This document shows, piece by piece, positions 33,872 to 42,609 of a stretch of 64,000 nt of DNA. The translations under genes were made by a program, and so were the position numbers. A model generated the notes under the pieces. The model did no database searches. It saw nothing but the letters and a program-made list of their open reading frames with translations, and had not been told where the DNA came from. Numbering within the stretch: position 1 is the stretch's first letter; every line of letters starts with the position of its first letter. This DNA is from Lachnospiraceae bacterium (GTDB lineage Bacteria; Bacillota; Clostridia; Lachnospirales; Lachnospiraceae): assembly GCA_900766815.1 (NCBI GenBank), contig CAAFWV010000031.1, positions 1 through 64,000 on the forward strand. The letters run 5' to 3'.

Positions 33872-34900
33872 ATGAATATGGTATTGGAGAGACAGCTGGC
33901 GGTGCCGGCTGAGATAAAAGAGAGATGTCCGCTCACAATGAAGATGAGCGATACAATTGGCAGAAAGAGAACAGAGATTAAAGAGGTGTTCGAGGGCAAG
34001 GATAACAGGAAGCTGCTGATTATCGGTCCCTGCTCTGCCGACAATGAGGACAGTGTAATCGATTATATCGGAAGGCTTGCCCGTATACAGGATAAGGTTA
34101 AGGAGAAGATATTAATCGTTCCGAGAATCTATACCAATAAACCCAGGACTACGGGTGAGGGATATAAGGGAATGCTTCATCAGCCTGACCCGACCGAGAA
34201 GCCCGATATGATTAAGGGAATAATTGCAACCAGACATCTGCATATGAGAGCCGTTGAGGAGACGGGCTTCGTGTGTGCCGATGAGATGCTCTATCCGGAG
34301 AATTATCAGTATTTGGATGACGTACTCGGATATATTGCAGTTGGTGCACGTTCGGTTGAGAACCAGCAGCACAGACTGGTAGCATCAGGCGTGGATGTAC
34401 CGGTCGGTATGAAGAATCCGACATCAGGAGATTATACTGTTATGATGAATGCAATTCTTGCTGCACAGCATGGACATACCTTCATCTACAGAGGTTGGGA
34501 GGCTCATTCACAGGGCAATCCTCTGGCGCATTCGATTCTGCGCGGATATACCAATAAGCATGGACAGTCACAGCCTAATTATCATTATGAGGATCTGATA
34601 AGACTCTGCGACTATTATGATGAGAGGGAGCTTAAGAATCCCGCTGTGATAATTGATACAAATCACAGCAATTCCAACAAGAATCCGTATGAGCAGCCAA
34701 GAATCATTAAGGATGTGCTCCATTCCGGCAGGCAGAATGACAGGATTGACAGAATTCTTAAGGGATTTATGGTGGAGAGCTACATTGAGGACGGTAATCA
34801 GAAAGTGGGTGGCGGCTGCTACGGCAAGTCAATAACCGACCCCTGTCTCGGATGGGACAAGACTGAGAAGCTGATATATGAGATTGCAGATTTGATCTGA
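33872..34900 (+). CDS. 3-Deoxy-7-phosphoheptulonate synthase (AroFGH type)
   Basis: First enzyme of the shikimate pathway, joining erythrose-4-phosphate and phosphoenolpyruvate. The 342-residue protein is of the type I-alpha (AroF/G/H-like) class: LLIIGPCSADNEDSVIDY, VPRIYTNKPRTTGEGYKGM, GARSVENQQHR, GMKNPTSGDY and IIDTNHSNSNKNP with metal and substrate ligands. The N-terminal extension could carry feedback regulation, but I cannot tell by which amino acid. GGGAG lies seven bases before the ATG. It is the last aro gene here; aroB is absent from the window. Confidence 0.94.
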   Translation: MNMVLERQLAVPAEIKERCPLTMKMSDTIGRKRTEIKEVFEGKDNRKLLIIGPCSADNEDSVIDYIGRLARIQDKVKEKILIVPRIYTNKPRTTGEGYKGMLHQPDPTEKPDMIKGIIATRHLHMRAVEETGFVCADEMLYPENYQYLDDVLGYIAVGARSVENQQHRLVASGVDVPVGMKNPTSGDYTVMMNAILAAQHGHTFIYRGWEAHSQGNPLAHSILRGYTNKHGQSQPNYHYEDLIRLCDYYDERELKNPAVIIDTNHSNSNKNPYEQPRIIKDVLHSGRQNDRIDRILKGFMVESYIEDGNQKVGGGCYGKSITDPCLGWDKTEKLIYEIADLI

Positions 34901-34912
34901 CGGAGGGAAGTA

Positions 34913-36538
34913 ATGTATAGCGAGGGAAAACTGGTAATAGGAAAGAGTGACAGGGGAGACGTTGCAATCTATCCTAAGATGGCCAACAGGCACGGACTTA
35001 TTGCAGGTGCAACAGGTACAGGAAAGACAACGACAGTAAAAACAGTTGCAGAAGCCTTCTCGGAAGCAGGAGTAAGCGTATTCCTAGCGGATGTTAAGGG
35101 TGATCTGTCCGGAATAGCCAAGGCGGCAGACGGCATGGAGGGCGTTAAGTACCCCACGAATATCTTCGATGTATACGGAGAGATGGGTATGCCGCTTAGA
35201 ACAACCATATCCGAGATGGGACCTACGCTGTTATCAAGGATACTTGACCTTAACCAGACCCAGTCAGACCTGCTTGCCATTGTATTCAAGATTGCTGATG
35301 ATGAAGGACTTCTTCTTATTGATATCAAGGACCTTCGCTCGATGCTTACCTATGTCAATGATAATGCATCGGAATACAGCTCAACCTATGGTAATATTGC
35401 CAAGTCATCCATTACTACGATAATAAGGGCTTTAATTGCACTCGAGAGCGAGGGCGGAGATATGTTCTTCGGTGAGCCCGCCATTGATATTAATGACTGG
35501 ATTGCTACGGATGCATCAGGCAGAGGCTATATTCAGGTGCTTGACTGTCAGAAGCTAATCCTTAATCCCACCATGTATTCCACACTGTTGCTCTGGATGC
35601 TTTCAGAGATATATGAGACCCTTCCCGAGGTTGGAGACATGGACAGACCTAAGCTTGTATTCTTCTTCGATGAGGCTCATATGCTCTTTGATAACGCCAG
35701 CAGGGCTCTGCTTAGTAAGATAGAGCAGGTGGTGAAGCTCATCCGTTCCAAGGGCGTGGGTATCTATTTCATAACCCAGAACCCTTCGGATATTCCAAAC
35801 GGTGTGCTTGCACAGCTCGGCAACAAGATTCAGCATGCATTACATGCCTATACACCTGCTGAGCAGAAGGCAATCAAGGCAGCAGCCGATTCCTTCAGGG
35901 TTAATCCTGAGTTCAAGACCGCCGAGAAGCTGGAGGAGCTTGGTATCGGCGAAGCACTGGTATCGGTGCTTGATGAAGCGGGAGTGCCGACTGTGGTTGA
36001 GATAACGAAGATTAACCTGCCACACAGCAGCATGAAGCCCATCAATATGAACGAGCGCGATGATATTGTGTATTCATCGCCCCTCTTTGACAAATATTCT
36101 GAGGCAGTGGACCGTCATTCTGCTTACGAGGAATTGACAGGCAAGACAAATGAAGGCTCCAGATATGGCAAAAACGCGGCAATTGAATCTTATGAGAAAG
36201 CTTATACGGAAGAGGATGAAGACGACGATCCGCGCAAGGCATATGCCAGGGCTCATAAGATAAGCAGCTCGACCGGCACAAAAGCAGGAAGGAGTGCCAC
36301 TAAGACAGCTAAATCATCAGCAAGAACAGCTAAGAGTACATCTACGGGTTTGGGCAGGAGACAGAAGTCCGCTTCAGAGAAGATTGTAAGAAGTGTAGCC
36401 AATACAGCAGCCGGAACCATCGGTAGAGAAGTCGGTAATTCCTTCGGTAAGTCAGTCGGAGGCTCTTTTGGCAAGAGACTGGGTGGTAATGTCGGAGCAA
36501 CCCTGGCAAGAGGTATTATGGGAACCTTCCTTAAATAA
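34913..36538 (+). CDS. HerA-like P-loop ATPase (DUF853 family)
   Basis: A 541-residue ATPase of the HerA/FtsK superfamily, DUF853 type. Walker A GATGTGKTT is at residues 32-40, Walker B is LVFFFDEAHMLF near 246-257, and the sensor region is GIYFITQNPSDIPNGVLAQLGNKIQHALHA in shorter blocks. The C-terminal 100 residues are first Ser/Thr/Lys/Ala-rich (about 445-495) and then Gly-rich with repeated SFGK units, so basic and probably flexible. The family is widespread with no firmly known role; a DNA-pumping ATPase is possible. CGGAGGG precedes the ATG, 12 bases after the DAHP synthase gene. Confidence 0.85.
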   Translation: MYSEGKLVIGKSDRGDVAIYPKMANRHGLIAGATGTGKTTTVKTVAEAFSEAGVSVFLADVKGDLSGIAKAADGMEGVKYPTNIFDVYGEMGMPLRTTISEMGPTLLSRILDLNQTQSDLLAIVFKIADDEGLLLIDIKDLRSMLTYVNDNASEYSSTYGNIAKSSITTIIRALIALESEGGDMFFGEPAIDINDWIATDASGRGYIQVLDCQKLILNPTMYSTLLLWMLSEIYETLPEVGDMDRPKLVFFFDEAHMLFDNASRALLSKIEQVVKLIRSKGVGIYFITQNPSDIPNGVLAQLGNKIQHALHAYTPAEQKAIKAAADSFRVNPEFKTAEKLEELGIGEALVSVLDEAGVPTVVEITKINLPHSSMKPINMNERDDIVYSSPLFDKYSEAVDRHSAYEELTGKTNEGSRYGKNAAIESYEKAYTEEDEDDDPRKAYARAHKISSSTGTKAGRSATKTAKSSARTAKSTSTGLGRRQKSASEKIVRSVANTAAGTIGREVGNSFGKSVGGSFGKRLGGNVGATLARGIMGTFLK

Positions 36539-36574
36539 AAGGGTAAAGATACAATAATAGGATGGAGAATATAC

Positions 36575-37015
36575 ATGTTAGATAATGTCAGTATCATGAT
36601 GGAGGACAAGCTTGTTGCCTTGTCAGGACTTAAGAAGGAAAGATATGAGAGTAATGTCGAGGTCTTTGGTGAGAAGCATGCATCATATTTTGACGAGATG
36701 ATAAGCATAGTTGCAGAAAGTGAAGATAAGAAGGCAGCTGCTGATTCAATTGCTGAGTGCTTTGTTACACAGGTCTTTGATGCATACAGTAAGAATGGTA
36801 AGGTTAAAAGCAGACTTCAGATGGATCTCAACTATATGATGATCTATTATTTCTTCCCGGTACTGTTGCTTAGGGAGGATGAGAACAAGACTCTTATCTG
36901 CGATGCCGTAAGGGATAAGTGGAACGAGGTATTCCATACTACAATCAACTATGCTGATTATGAAACCATTAAGGCCGGATTCAAGAGAAAGATTTTCGGA
37001 TTCGTAATAGAATAG
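36575..37015 (+). CDS. Hypothetical helical protein
   Basis: I do not recognise this 146-residue protein. It is predicted mostly helical and soluble, with an acidic first half and a Tyr/Phe-rich stretch (MMIYYFFPVLLL, residues about 88-99) that is too short to be a sure membrane helix. A GATGGAG site lies upstream of the ATG. It follows the HerA-like gene by 36 bases and may be cotranscribed with it; nothing in the sequence shows a catalytic motif. Confidence 0.7.
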   Translation: MLDNVSIMMEDKLVALSGLKKERYESNVEVFGEKHASYFDEMISIVAESEDKKAAADSIAECFVTQVFDAYSKNGKVKSRLQMDLNYMMIYYFFPVLLLREDENKTLICDAVRDKWNEVFHTTINYADYETIKAGFKRKIFGFVIE

Positions 37016-37032
37016 TGCGTTAAGTAAATCGA

Positions 37033-37075
37033 TTTAGTAAAAGTGCACAAAATAATTTCGGAAAATTTAGTAAAA
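37033..37075 (+). promoter_or_regulatory. Direct repeats upstream of the mal promoter
   Basis: TTTAGTAAAA occurs at 37033-37042 and again at 37066-37075, 33 bases apart (about three helical turns). The pair sits some 65-110 bases upstream of the predicted start of transcription, where an activator might bind. A weak hairpin (37057-37082) followed by six T at 37089-37094 may also end the preceding transcript. Confidence 0.35.
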
Positions 37076-37107
37076 TGCCGAAGTTATGTTTTTTACCTGC
37101 TACACCC

Positions 37108-37136
37108 TTGTAATGAGTAAATTTTCGTGATAATAT
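37108..37136 (+). promoter_or_regulatory. Promoter of the maltodextrin operon
   Basis: TTGTAA (37108-37113), a 17-base spacer and TAATAT (37131-37136) with TG at 37128-37129 as an extended -10. The start would be near 37143, inside the inverted repeat TTGCAAGC (37141-37148) / GCTTGCAA (37174-37181), which is well placed for a repressor of the LacI type. Confidence 0.65.
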
Positions 37137-37140
37137 CATC

Positions 37141-37181
37141 TTGCAAGCGAAAATTAACTAAAATGTTACAGCTGCTTGCAA
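37141..37181 (+). promoter_or_regulatory. Inverted repeat at the mal transcription start (putative operator)
   Basis: TTGCAAGC (37141-37148) and GCTTGCAA (37174-37181) are perfect inverted copies, 25 bases apart; the left copy is itself part of the palindrome CTTGCAAG (37140-37147). The repeat spans the predicted +1 region of the promoter above. A regulator gene is not in the window, so the operator role is inferred. Confidence 0.5.
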
Positions 37182-37221
37182 AGTACATGTAAATTTATTT
37201 TTCATGAAAGGGAGAAAAAAG

Positions 37222-38652
37222 ATGAAAAAGAAACTTCTTAGTGCATTACTAAGCGTTGCAATGGTTTCAGCACTCCTTACAGGATGCGGAAGCACAGCAA
37301 CAGAGGAAACAGCTGCTACAGAGCCCGCTGCAGAAGAGACAGCTGAGGCTACAGAGGAAGTAGCAGAGGAGACAACAGAAGCAGGTGACGGTAAGGTTTA
37401 TATGTTAAACTTCAAGCCTGAGATTGACCAGCAGTGGCAGGATCTTGCAGCTACATACACAGAGCAGACAGGTGTTCCTGTAACAGTTCTTACAGCAGCT
37501 GACGGACAGTACGCTACAACACTTCAGGCTGAGATGGCTAAGTCAGAAGCTCCTACAATCTTCAACATTGGTAGCTCAACAGACGCTCAGACATGGAACG
37601 ATTACACATATGACCTTAAGGATTCAGCTATCTACAATCACTTAACAGACAAGTCTCTTGCAGTTGAGTATGATGGTAAGGTTGCAGCAGTTGCTAACTG
37701 CTACGAGTGCTACGGTATTATCTACAACAAGACAATTCTTGAGCAGTACTGCACAGTTGACGGAGCAGTTGTTTCATCAGTAGATGAGATCAACAACTTC
37801 GAGACACTTAAGGCTGTATGCGAGGATATCAACGGTCGTGTAGATGAGATCAACGAGGCACTTGGAACAGAGCTTACAGAGGCATTTGCTTCATCAGGTC
37901 TTGATTCGGGTTCTTCATGGAGATTCTCAGGTCACCTTGCAGGTATCGCTCTTTACTACGAGTTCCTTGAGGATGGCTGTGACTTAGTTGCAGGTGAAGC
38001 AACAATCGACGGAACATACCTTGAGAACTTCAAGAACGTATGGGATCTTTACACAAATACTTCAGCAGCTTCAAAGGCTACACTTACATCAGGTACATAC
38101 AATGCTGAGCAGGAGTTCGGTATGGGTGAGGCAGTATTCTACCAGAACGGTGACTGGGAGTATGCAGCATTCGATAACGCAGAGAATGGTTACCTTGTAA
38201 CTACAGATGACATCGCTATGATGCCTATCTACTTCGGTGTTGATGATGCTAAGGAAGGTCTTGCAGTTGGTACAGAGAACCACTGGGCAGTTAACAGCCA
38301 GGCTTCACAGGCTGATATCGATGCAACACTTGCATTCCTTGAGTGGGTAATCTCATCTGACGAAGGTCGTGATGCTATCACAAACCAGATGGGTCTTTCA
38401 GCTCCATTTGATACATTCACAGGTGACTTCGCTTCTAACAACAAGCTTGCAGCATGCGCTAACGATTATGCAGCAAAGGGTTGTACATCAGTAGCATGGT
38501 CATTCAATGCAACTCCTAATGTAGATGATTGGAGAGCAGGCGTAGTTGATGGTATGGTTTCATACACATGCAACGGTGGTGACTGGTCAGACGTTGAGAA
38601 GGCATTCGTTGACGGATGGGCTGAGCAGTGGGCGCTTGCACACGAGGAATAA
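37222..38652 (+). CDS. Maltodextrin-type ABC transporter substrate-binding lipoprotein
   Basis: An extracellular sugar-binding lipoprotein of 476 residues (MalE-like, family 1). The signal peptide KKKLLSALLSVAMVSALLTGCGS ends in a lipobox with Cys22, then a Thr/Glu/Ala-rich tether (to about 55) and the binding domain. The sugar is inferred to be maltose or maltodextrin from the neighbouring permeases and malQ. The start at 37222 follows AAAGGGAG; an in-frame ATG at 37204 overlaps that site. Codon use is strongly biased (ACA for Thr, TCA for Ser, AAC, TAC), unlike the following permeases, which fits very high expression. A hairpin follows the stop. Confidence 0.9.
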   Translation: MKKKLLSALLSVAMVSALLTGCGSTATEETAATEPAAEETAEATEEVAEETTEAGDGKVYMLNFKPEIDQQWQDLAATYTEQTGVPVTVLTAADGQYATTLQAEMAKSEAPTIFNIGSSTDAQTWNDYTYDLKDSAIYNHLTDKSLAVEYDGKVAAVANCYECYGIIYNKTILEQYCTVDGAVVSSVDEINNFETLKAVCEDINGRVDEINEALGTELTEAFASSGLDSGSSWRFSGHLAGIALYYEFLEDGCDLVAGEATIDGTYLENFKNVWDLYTNTSAASKATLTSGTYNAEQEFGMGEAVFYQNGDWEYAAFDNAENGYLVTTDDIAMMPIYFGVDDAKEGLAVGTENHWAVNSQASQADIDATLAFLEWVISSDEGRDAITNQMGLSAPFDTFTGDFASNNKLAACANDYAAKGCTSVAWSFNATPNVDDWRAGVVDGMVSYTCNGGDWSDVEKAFVDGWAEQWALAHEE

Positions 38653-38690
38653 TTTATAGTAGAATTGCTATAAAGAATAAGTAACAGATA

Positions 38691-38724
38691 TAAGGGGTAA
38701 GTTACGGCTTGCCCCTTAATTTTT
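38691..38724 (+). terminator. Intercistronic hairpin with T-run between binding protein and permease genes
   Basis: TAAGGGGTAAG (38691-38701) pairs with CTTGCCCCTTA (38708-38718) with a single U-G pair, followed by ATTTTT (38719-38724). It is probably a partial terminator or 3' stabiliser that lets the binding protein be made in excess over the permeases. Confidence 0.7.
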
Positions 38725-38740
38725 AGAAAGGATTGACGCT

Positions 38741-39598
38741 ATGGAAAAGGCAATTAAGAAATATTTCCCAATATTTGCGCTGCCTACACTTCTTGCATTT
38801 ATGATTGGATTTATCATCCCCTTTGCGTATGGTATATTCCTCTCATTCTGTAAGTTCACGACGGTAACTGATTGGAAATGGATTGGATTCAAGAATTACA
38901 CAAGGATATTCTTCGTGAACGGTAAATTAGATACCACATTCTTACATTCAATCTGGTATACTTGCCTGTTCACAGTAGTAACGGTTCTTATTATTAACGC
39001 TGTTGCTTTTGCGATTGCAATGGCATTAACCAAGGGTATCAGAGGAACCAATATTTTCAGAACGGCATTCTTCTTACCCAACCTTATCGGTGGTATTGTT
39101 CTTTCATATGTATGGTTAATGATTTTCAATGCCATTCTTCAGAAATATGATATGACAATTGTAACAACACAGTGGACAGCCTTCTGGGGACTGGTTGCGG
39201 TAGTTGCATGGCAGCAGATTGGATATATGATGATTATCTATGTTGCCGGACTTCAGAACATCTCTCCGGATATCATTGAGGCAGCTAAGATTGACGGAGC
39301 AAATCCAAGACAGATGCTCACAAAGATCACAATTCCTCTTATGATGCCCACAATTACAGTTTGTACATTCTTAAGTTTGACAAACGGCTTTAAGCTCTTC
39401 GATCAGAACTTGGCTCTTACAGGCGGTAACCCGGGTAAGATGTCACAGTTACTTGCCCTTAACATTTACGATACAATGTACGGAACTCAGGGCTGGCAGG
39501 GCGTTGGACAGGCTAAGGCGGTAATCTTCTTCATCATGGTTGCCATAATTGCCCTTGTTCAGAATAAGCTGACTACAAGTAAGGAGGTGGAGAGCTAA
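38741..39598 (+). CDS. Sugar ABC transporter permease, MalF-like
   Basis: A 285-residue inner-membrane permease with six membrane segments and the short N-terminus usual in Gram-positive MalF-like proteins. The EAA loop reads EAAKIDGANPRQMLTKITIPLMMPT in parts (EAAKIDGANPRQM, then KITIPLMMP). With the next gene it forms the channel of a maltodextrin importer. AAAGGA lies nine bases from the ATG. No ATPase gene is in this operon, so a shared MsmX/MalK-like ATPase elsewhere is likely. Confidence 0.92.
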   Translation: MEKAIKKYFPIFALPTLLAFMIGFIIPFAYGIFLSFCKFTTVTDWKWIGFKNYTRIFFVNGKLDTTFLHSIWYTCLFTVVTVLIINAVAFAIAMALTKGIRGTNIFRTAFFLPNLIGGIVLSYVWLMIFNAILQKYDMTIVTTQWTAFWGLVAVVAWQQIGYMMIIYVAGLQNISPDIIEAAKIDGANPRQMLTKITIPLMMPTITVCTFLSLTNGFKLFDQNLALTGGNPGKMSQLLALNIYDTMYGTQGWQGVGQAKAVIFFIMVAIIALVQNKLTTSKEVES

Positions 39599-40497
39599 TG
39601 GCTAAGACAGAAGTATCAACAGCAAAGAAGGCTAAGCACGGTACTCTGCTTTCAATCTTCATGACGGTGTTATCATTTGCATGGATTTCACCTATCCTTA
39701 TAGTATTAATGAATTCCTTCAAGAGAAAGGCGTACATCTTCAAATATCCATTTGGAATCAGTACTGCCAAGCTCTCAGACGGAATGGATAAGTTCAGGGC
39801 AGGTATGGAAAAAATGGCCTGCGGATTGTTGAACTACTCAAACGCAATTAAGAAGACCAACTTCTACGAAAGCTTCGGATATTCTATGTTTATCACTGTA
39901 GTATCCGTACTCCTGATTGTTGTTTGCTGTTCAATGTGTGCATGGTATGTGACAAGAGTTCACAGTATAGGAAGTAAGCTTCTCTATACACTGTTCCTCT
40001 TCTCAATGATAGTACCCTTCCAGATGGTAATGTTTACATTGTCAAAGCTTGCTAACATTCTTCATCTGTCAACTCCTCTCGGTATCGTAATCGTATATCT
40101 GGGATTTGGAGCGGGTCTGTCGGTATTCATGTTCACGGGATTTATTAAGGGAATCTCTCTTGAAATAGAAGAAGCTGCAATGATTGACGGATGTAATCCG
40201 CTACAGACATTCTTCCGCATTGTATTCCCTATTCTGAAGCCCACTACAATTACTGTTGCAATCCTTCAGGCTATGTGGATTTGGAACGACTACCTGTTAC
40301 CGGCACTGGTACTTAATATTAATAAATATAAGACAATTCCGATTGCCATTCAGTACTTAAAGCAGAGTCATGGTCAGGTTGACTGGGGTGCAATGATGGC
40401 TGTTCTTGTTCTTGCGATTGTACCTATCGTAATATTCTATCTGTTCTGTCAGAAATATATTATTGAGGGTGTTATGGCCGGAGCTGTTAAGGGCTAA
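39598..40497 (+). CDS. Sugar ABC transporter permease, MalG-like
   Basis: A 299-residue permease with six predicted membrane segments. The EAA loop is EEAAMIDGCNPLQTFFRIVFP, split as EEAAMIDGCNPLQ and RIVFPILKP, and the N-terminal region holds the typical WISPILIVLMNSFK. It begins at the last base of the upstream stop (TAATG) after AAGGAGGTGG, giving coupled, roughly equal translation of the two permeases. An insertion of about 30 residues (about 55-85) precedes the second membrane segment. Confidence 0.92.
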   Translation: MAKTEVSTAKKAKHGTLLSIFMTVLSFAWISPILIVLMNSFKRKAYIFKYPFGISTAKLSDGMDKFRAGMEKMACGLLNYSNAIKKTNFYESFGYSMFITVVSVLLIVVCCSMCAWYVTRVHSIGSKLLYTLFLFSMIVPFQMVMFTLSKLANILHLSTPLGIVIVYLGFGAGLSVFMFTGFIKGISLEIEEAAMIDGCNPLQTFFRIVFPILKPTTITVAILQAMWIWNDYLLPALVLNINKYKTIPIAIQYLKQSHGQVDWGAMMAVLVLAIVPIVIFYLFCQKYIIEGVMAGAVKG

Positions 40498-40524
40498 AGG
40501 GATTTAGTTAGGAGAAAAGAGACA

Positions 40525-42000
40525 ATGAAGAGACGTGGTGGCGTTTTGCTGGCAATTTCCAGTATACCATCTGAATATGGCATAGGGGGATTCACAAAGG
40601 AGGCATATGAATTTGTAGATTTCCTTGCGGATGCAGGACAGAAGCTGTGGCAGATCCTTCCGCTTGGACCTACAGGATATGGTGATTCACCGTATCAGTC
40701 CTTCTCAACCTTTGCCGGCAATCCCTATTATATTGATCTTGATGAATTTATTAAGAAGGGATGGCTTACAAAGGACGAGTGTATTGACAAGGGCTATGAC
40801 AATCCTGAATATGTGGATTATGCCAGAATATATAATACAAGATTCAAGCTCTTACGTAAGGCCTTTAAGGCAAGCAATATCACAGAGGATAAGGATTTTA
40901 TTGCATTCGTAGAAGAGAATGAATTCTGGCTTGATGGATATGCACTTTATATGGCAATCAAGGATTCCAAGAACGGAAGGCCATGGACAGAGTGGGAAGA
41001 GGACATTAAGCTTCGCAAACCCGAAGCACTTGTAAAATACAAGGAACTGCTTAAGGAAGATTTCGATTTCTATTGCTTCCAGCAGTATTATTTCTGCAAG
41101 CAGTGGTATGCTCTTAAAGCTTATGCCAATGCTAAGGGAATTGAAATAATCGGTGATATTCCAATCTATGTTGCAATGGATAGTGCAGATACATGGGCTA
41201 ATCCCGAGTTATTCTTACTGGATGATGAATGCAATCCAACAGTTGTTGCAGGATGTCCGCCTGATGTATTCACTGCTGACGGTCAGCTCTGGGGTAATCC
41301 GATATATGACTGGGATTATCATAAGAAGACCGGATATGAATGGTGGATTACAAGACTTGCTGCATGTTATAAGTTGTATGACGTGGTTAGAATTGATCAC
41401 TTCAGAGGCTTTGATGAGTTCTATACAATAAAGTATGGTCTGCCAAATGCCAAGGTGGGTAAGTGGTGTCCGGGTCCCGGATATGATTTGTTCAAGACTC
41501 TTAAGGAGAAGCTTGGCAATAAGCAGATCATTGCAGAAGATTTGGGATTCTTAACAGACAGCGTTGTAAAGCTAGTTAAGAAGACCGGGTATCCGGGTAT
41601 GAAGATTCTCACCTTTGCCTTCAATGAGACTGAGGAGAGTGAATATCTCCCATATACTTATGATAAGAACTGCGTTGTATATACCGGTACTCATGATAAC
41701 GAGACTGTTCTTGGCTGGTATAAGAACATGAAGCGTAAGGACAGAGCAGTGGCTAAGAGATATCTTGGAATACAATCATCTAAGCAGGTATGCGACAGAA
41801 TGATCAGGGAATGTCTCTCAAGTGTGGCAGATACAGCAGTTATTCCCATGCAGGACTATCTTGAGCTTGACAATGCCGCAAGAATGAATGTGCCTTCAAC
41901 TCTCGGTAACAACTGGAAGTGGCGCATGAAGAAGGAAGCCCTGACTAAAGAGCTTGCAGCTCATATGAGAAGCATGGCTTCAGTATACGGACGTATGTAG
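40525..42000 (+). CDS. malQ: 4-alpha-Glucanotransferase (amylomaltase)
   Basis: MalQ disproportionates maltodextrins in the cytoplasm. The 491-residue GH77 enzyme has RRGGVLLAISSIPSEYGIG at the start, the nucleophile Asp in VVRIDHFRGFDEF, the acid/base Glu in IIAEDLGFLTD and the third acid in YTGTHDNETVLGW. TAGGAGA precedes the ATG, 28 bases after the MalG-like gene. A strong terminator follows the stop, ending the operon. Its presence is the main evidence that the transporter takes up maltodextrins. Confidence 0.97.
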   Translation: MKRRGGVLLAISSIPSEYGIGGFTKEAYEFVDFLADAGQKLWQILPLGPTGYGDSPYQSFSTFAGNPYYIDLDEFIKKGWLTKDECIDKGYDNPEYVDYARIYNTRFKLLRKAFKASNITEDKDFIAFVEENEFWLDGYALYMAIKDSKNGRPWTEWEEDIKLRKPEALVKYKELLKEDFDFYCFQQYYFCKQWYALKAYANAKGIEIIGDIPIYVAMDSADTWANPELFLLDDECNPTVVAGCPPDVFTADGQLWGNPIYDWDYHKKTGYEWWITRLAACYKLYDVVRIDHFRGFDEFYTIKYGLPNAKVGKWCPGPGYDLFKTLKEKLGNKQIIAEDLGFLTDSVVKLVKKTGYPGMKILTFAFNETEESEYLPYTYDKNCVVYTGTHDNETVLGWYKNMKRKDRAVAKRYLGIQSSKQVCDRMIRECLSSVADTAVIPMQDYLELDNAARMNVPSTLGNNWKWRMKKEALTKELAAHMRSMASVYGRM

Positions 42001-42033
42001 TACTGGATAATTTTGGACAAAATATGTATAATT

Positions 42034-42064
42034 AACGTGCGCTTTAAGTAAGCGCACGTTTTTT
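42034..42064 (+). terminator. Terminator after malQ
   Basis: A perfect 11-base stem, AACGTGCGCTT (42034-42044) with AAGCGCACGTT (42050-42060), loop TAAGT, then a run of T. Confidence 0.95.
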
Positions 42065-42090
42065 GTTGTTCTTGATAAAGGAGAATACTG

Positions 42091-42558
42091 ATGGAAATTG
42101 AGCGTAAATTCAAGATACTTAATCTTCCGGCACTTTCGGAATATAAGTATCATGATATAGAGCAGGCATATATTAATGACAATCCGGTTATCAGGGTGCG
42201 TAAGGAGGATGATACCTATTATATTACCTATAAGGGTGGCGGTATGCTTGCAAGAGAGGAGTATAATCTTCCTCTCAATAAGGAAAGCTATGATAATCTG
42301 TCAGGCTTCACGAAGCATAGGATAATAAGCAAAAGAAGATATTTGATTCCATATGGAAATCATACTATTGAACTTGATGTATTCAAGGGAGAACTTGACG
42401 GATTAATTATTGCAGAAGTTGAATTCGACAGCGTAGAGGAAGCTAATGACTTCTTAGCTCCCGACTGGTTCGGAGAGGATGTAACCTATGATAAGCATTA
42501 TCATAATTCAAACCTGTGCAGGATGGATGAGGCTACACTAAAGCAGATATTAAAGTAA
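42091..42558 (+). CDS. CYTH domain protein (triphosphate tunnel metalloenzyme)
   Basis: A 155-residue protein with the defining MEIERKF motif (residues 1-7) and the alternating basic/acidic strands of the tunnel fold (IRVRKEDDTYYITYKG, EREEY-like AREEYNL, HTIELDVFKGELDGLIIAEVEF in parts). Members act on triphosphates, either tripolyphosphate or thiamine triphosphate, or make cAMP; the sequence alone does not tell which. It follows the malQ terminator and is probably transcribed separately. Confidence 0.92.
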   Translation: MEIERKFKILNLPALSEYKYHDIEQAYINDNPVIRVRKEDDTYYITYKGGGMLAREEYNLPLNKESYDNLSGFTKHRIISKRRYLIPYGNHTIELDVFKGELDGLIIAEVEFDSVEEANDFLAPDWFGEDVTYDKHYHNSNLCRMDEATLKQILK

Positions 42559-42609
42559 GTATTGGGCAGTCTGTGTGATTGCCGGAATATAGATTGATTG
42601 GAGGAGATT

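Noticed and set aside
42027..42032. Perfect TATAAT just before the malQ terminator
   Set aside because: No -35 at a suitable distance, and transcription would run straight into the terminator.
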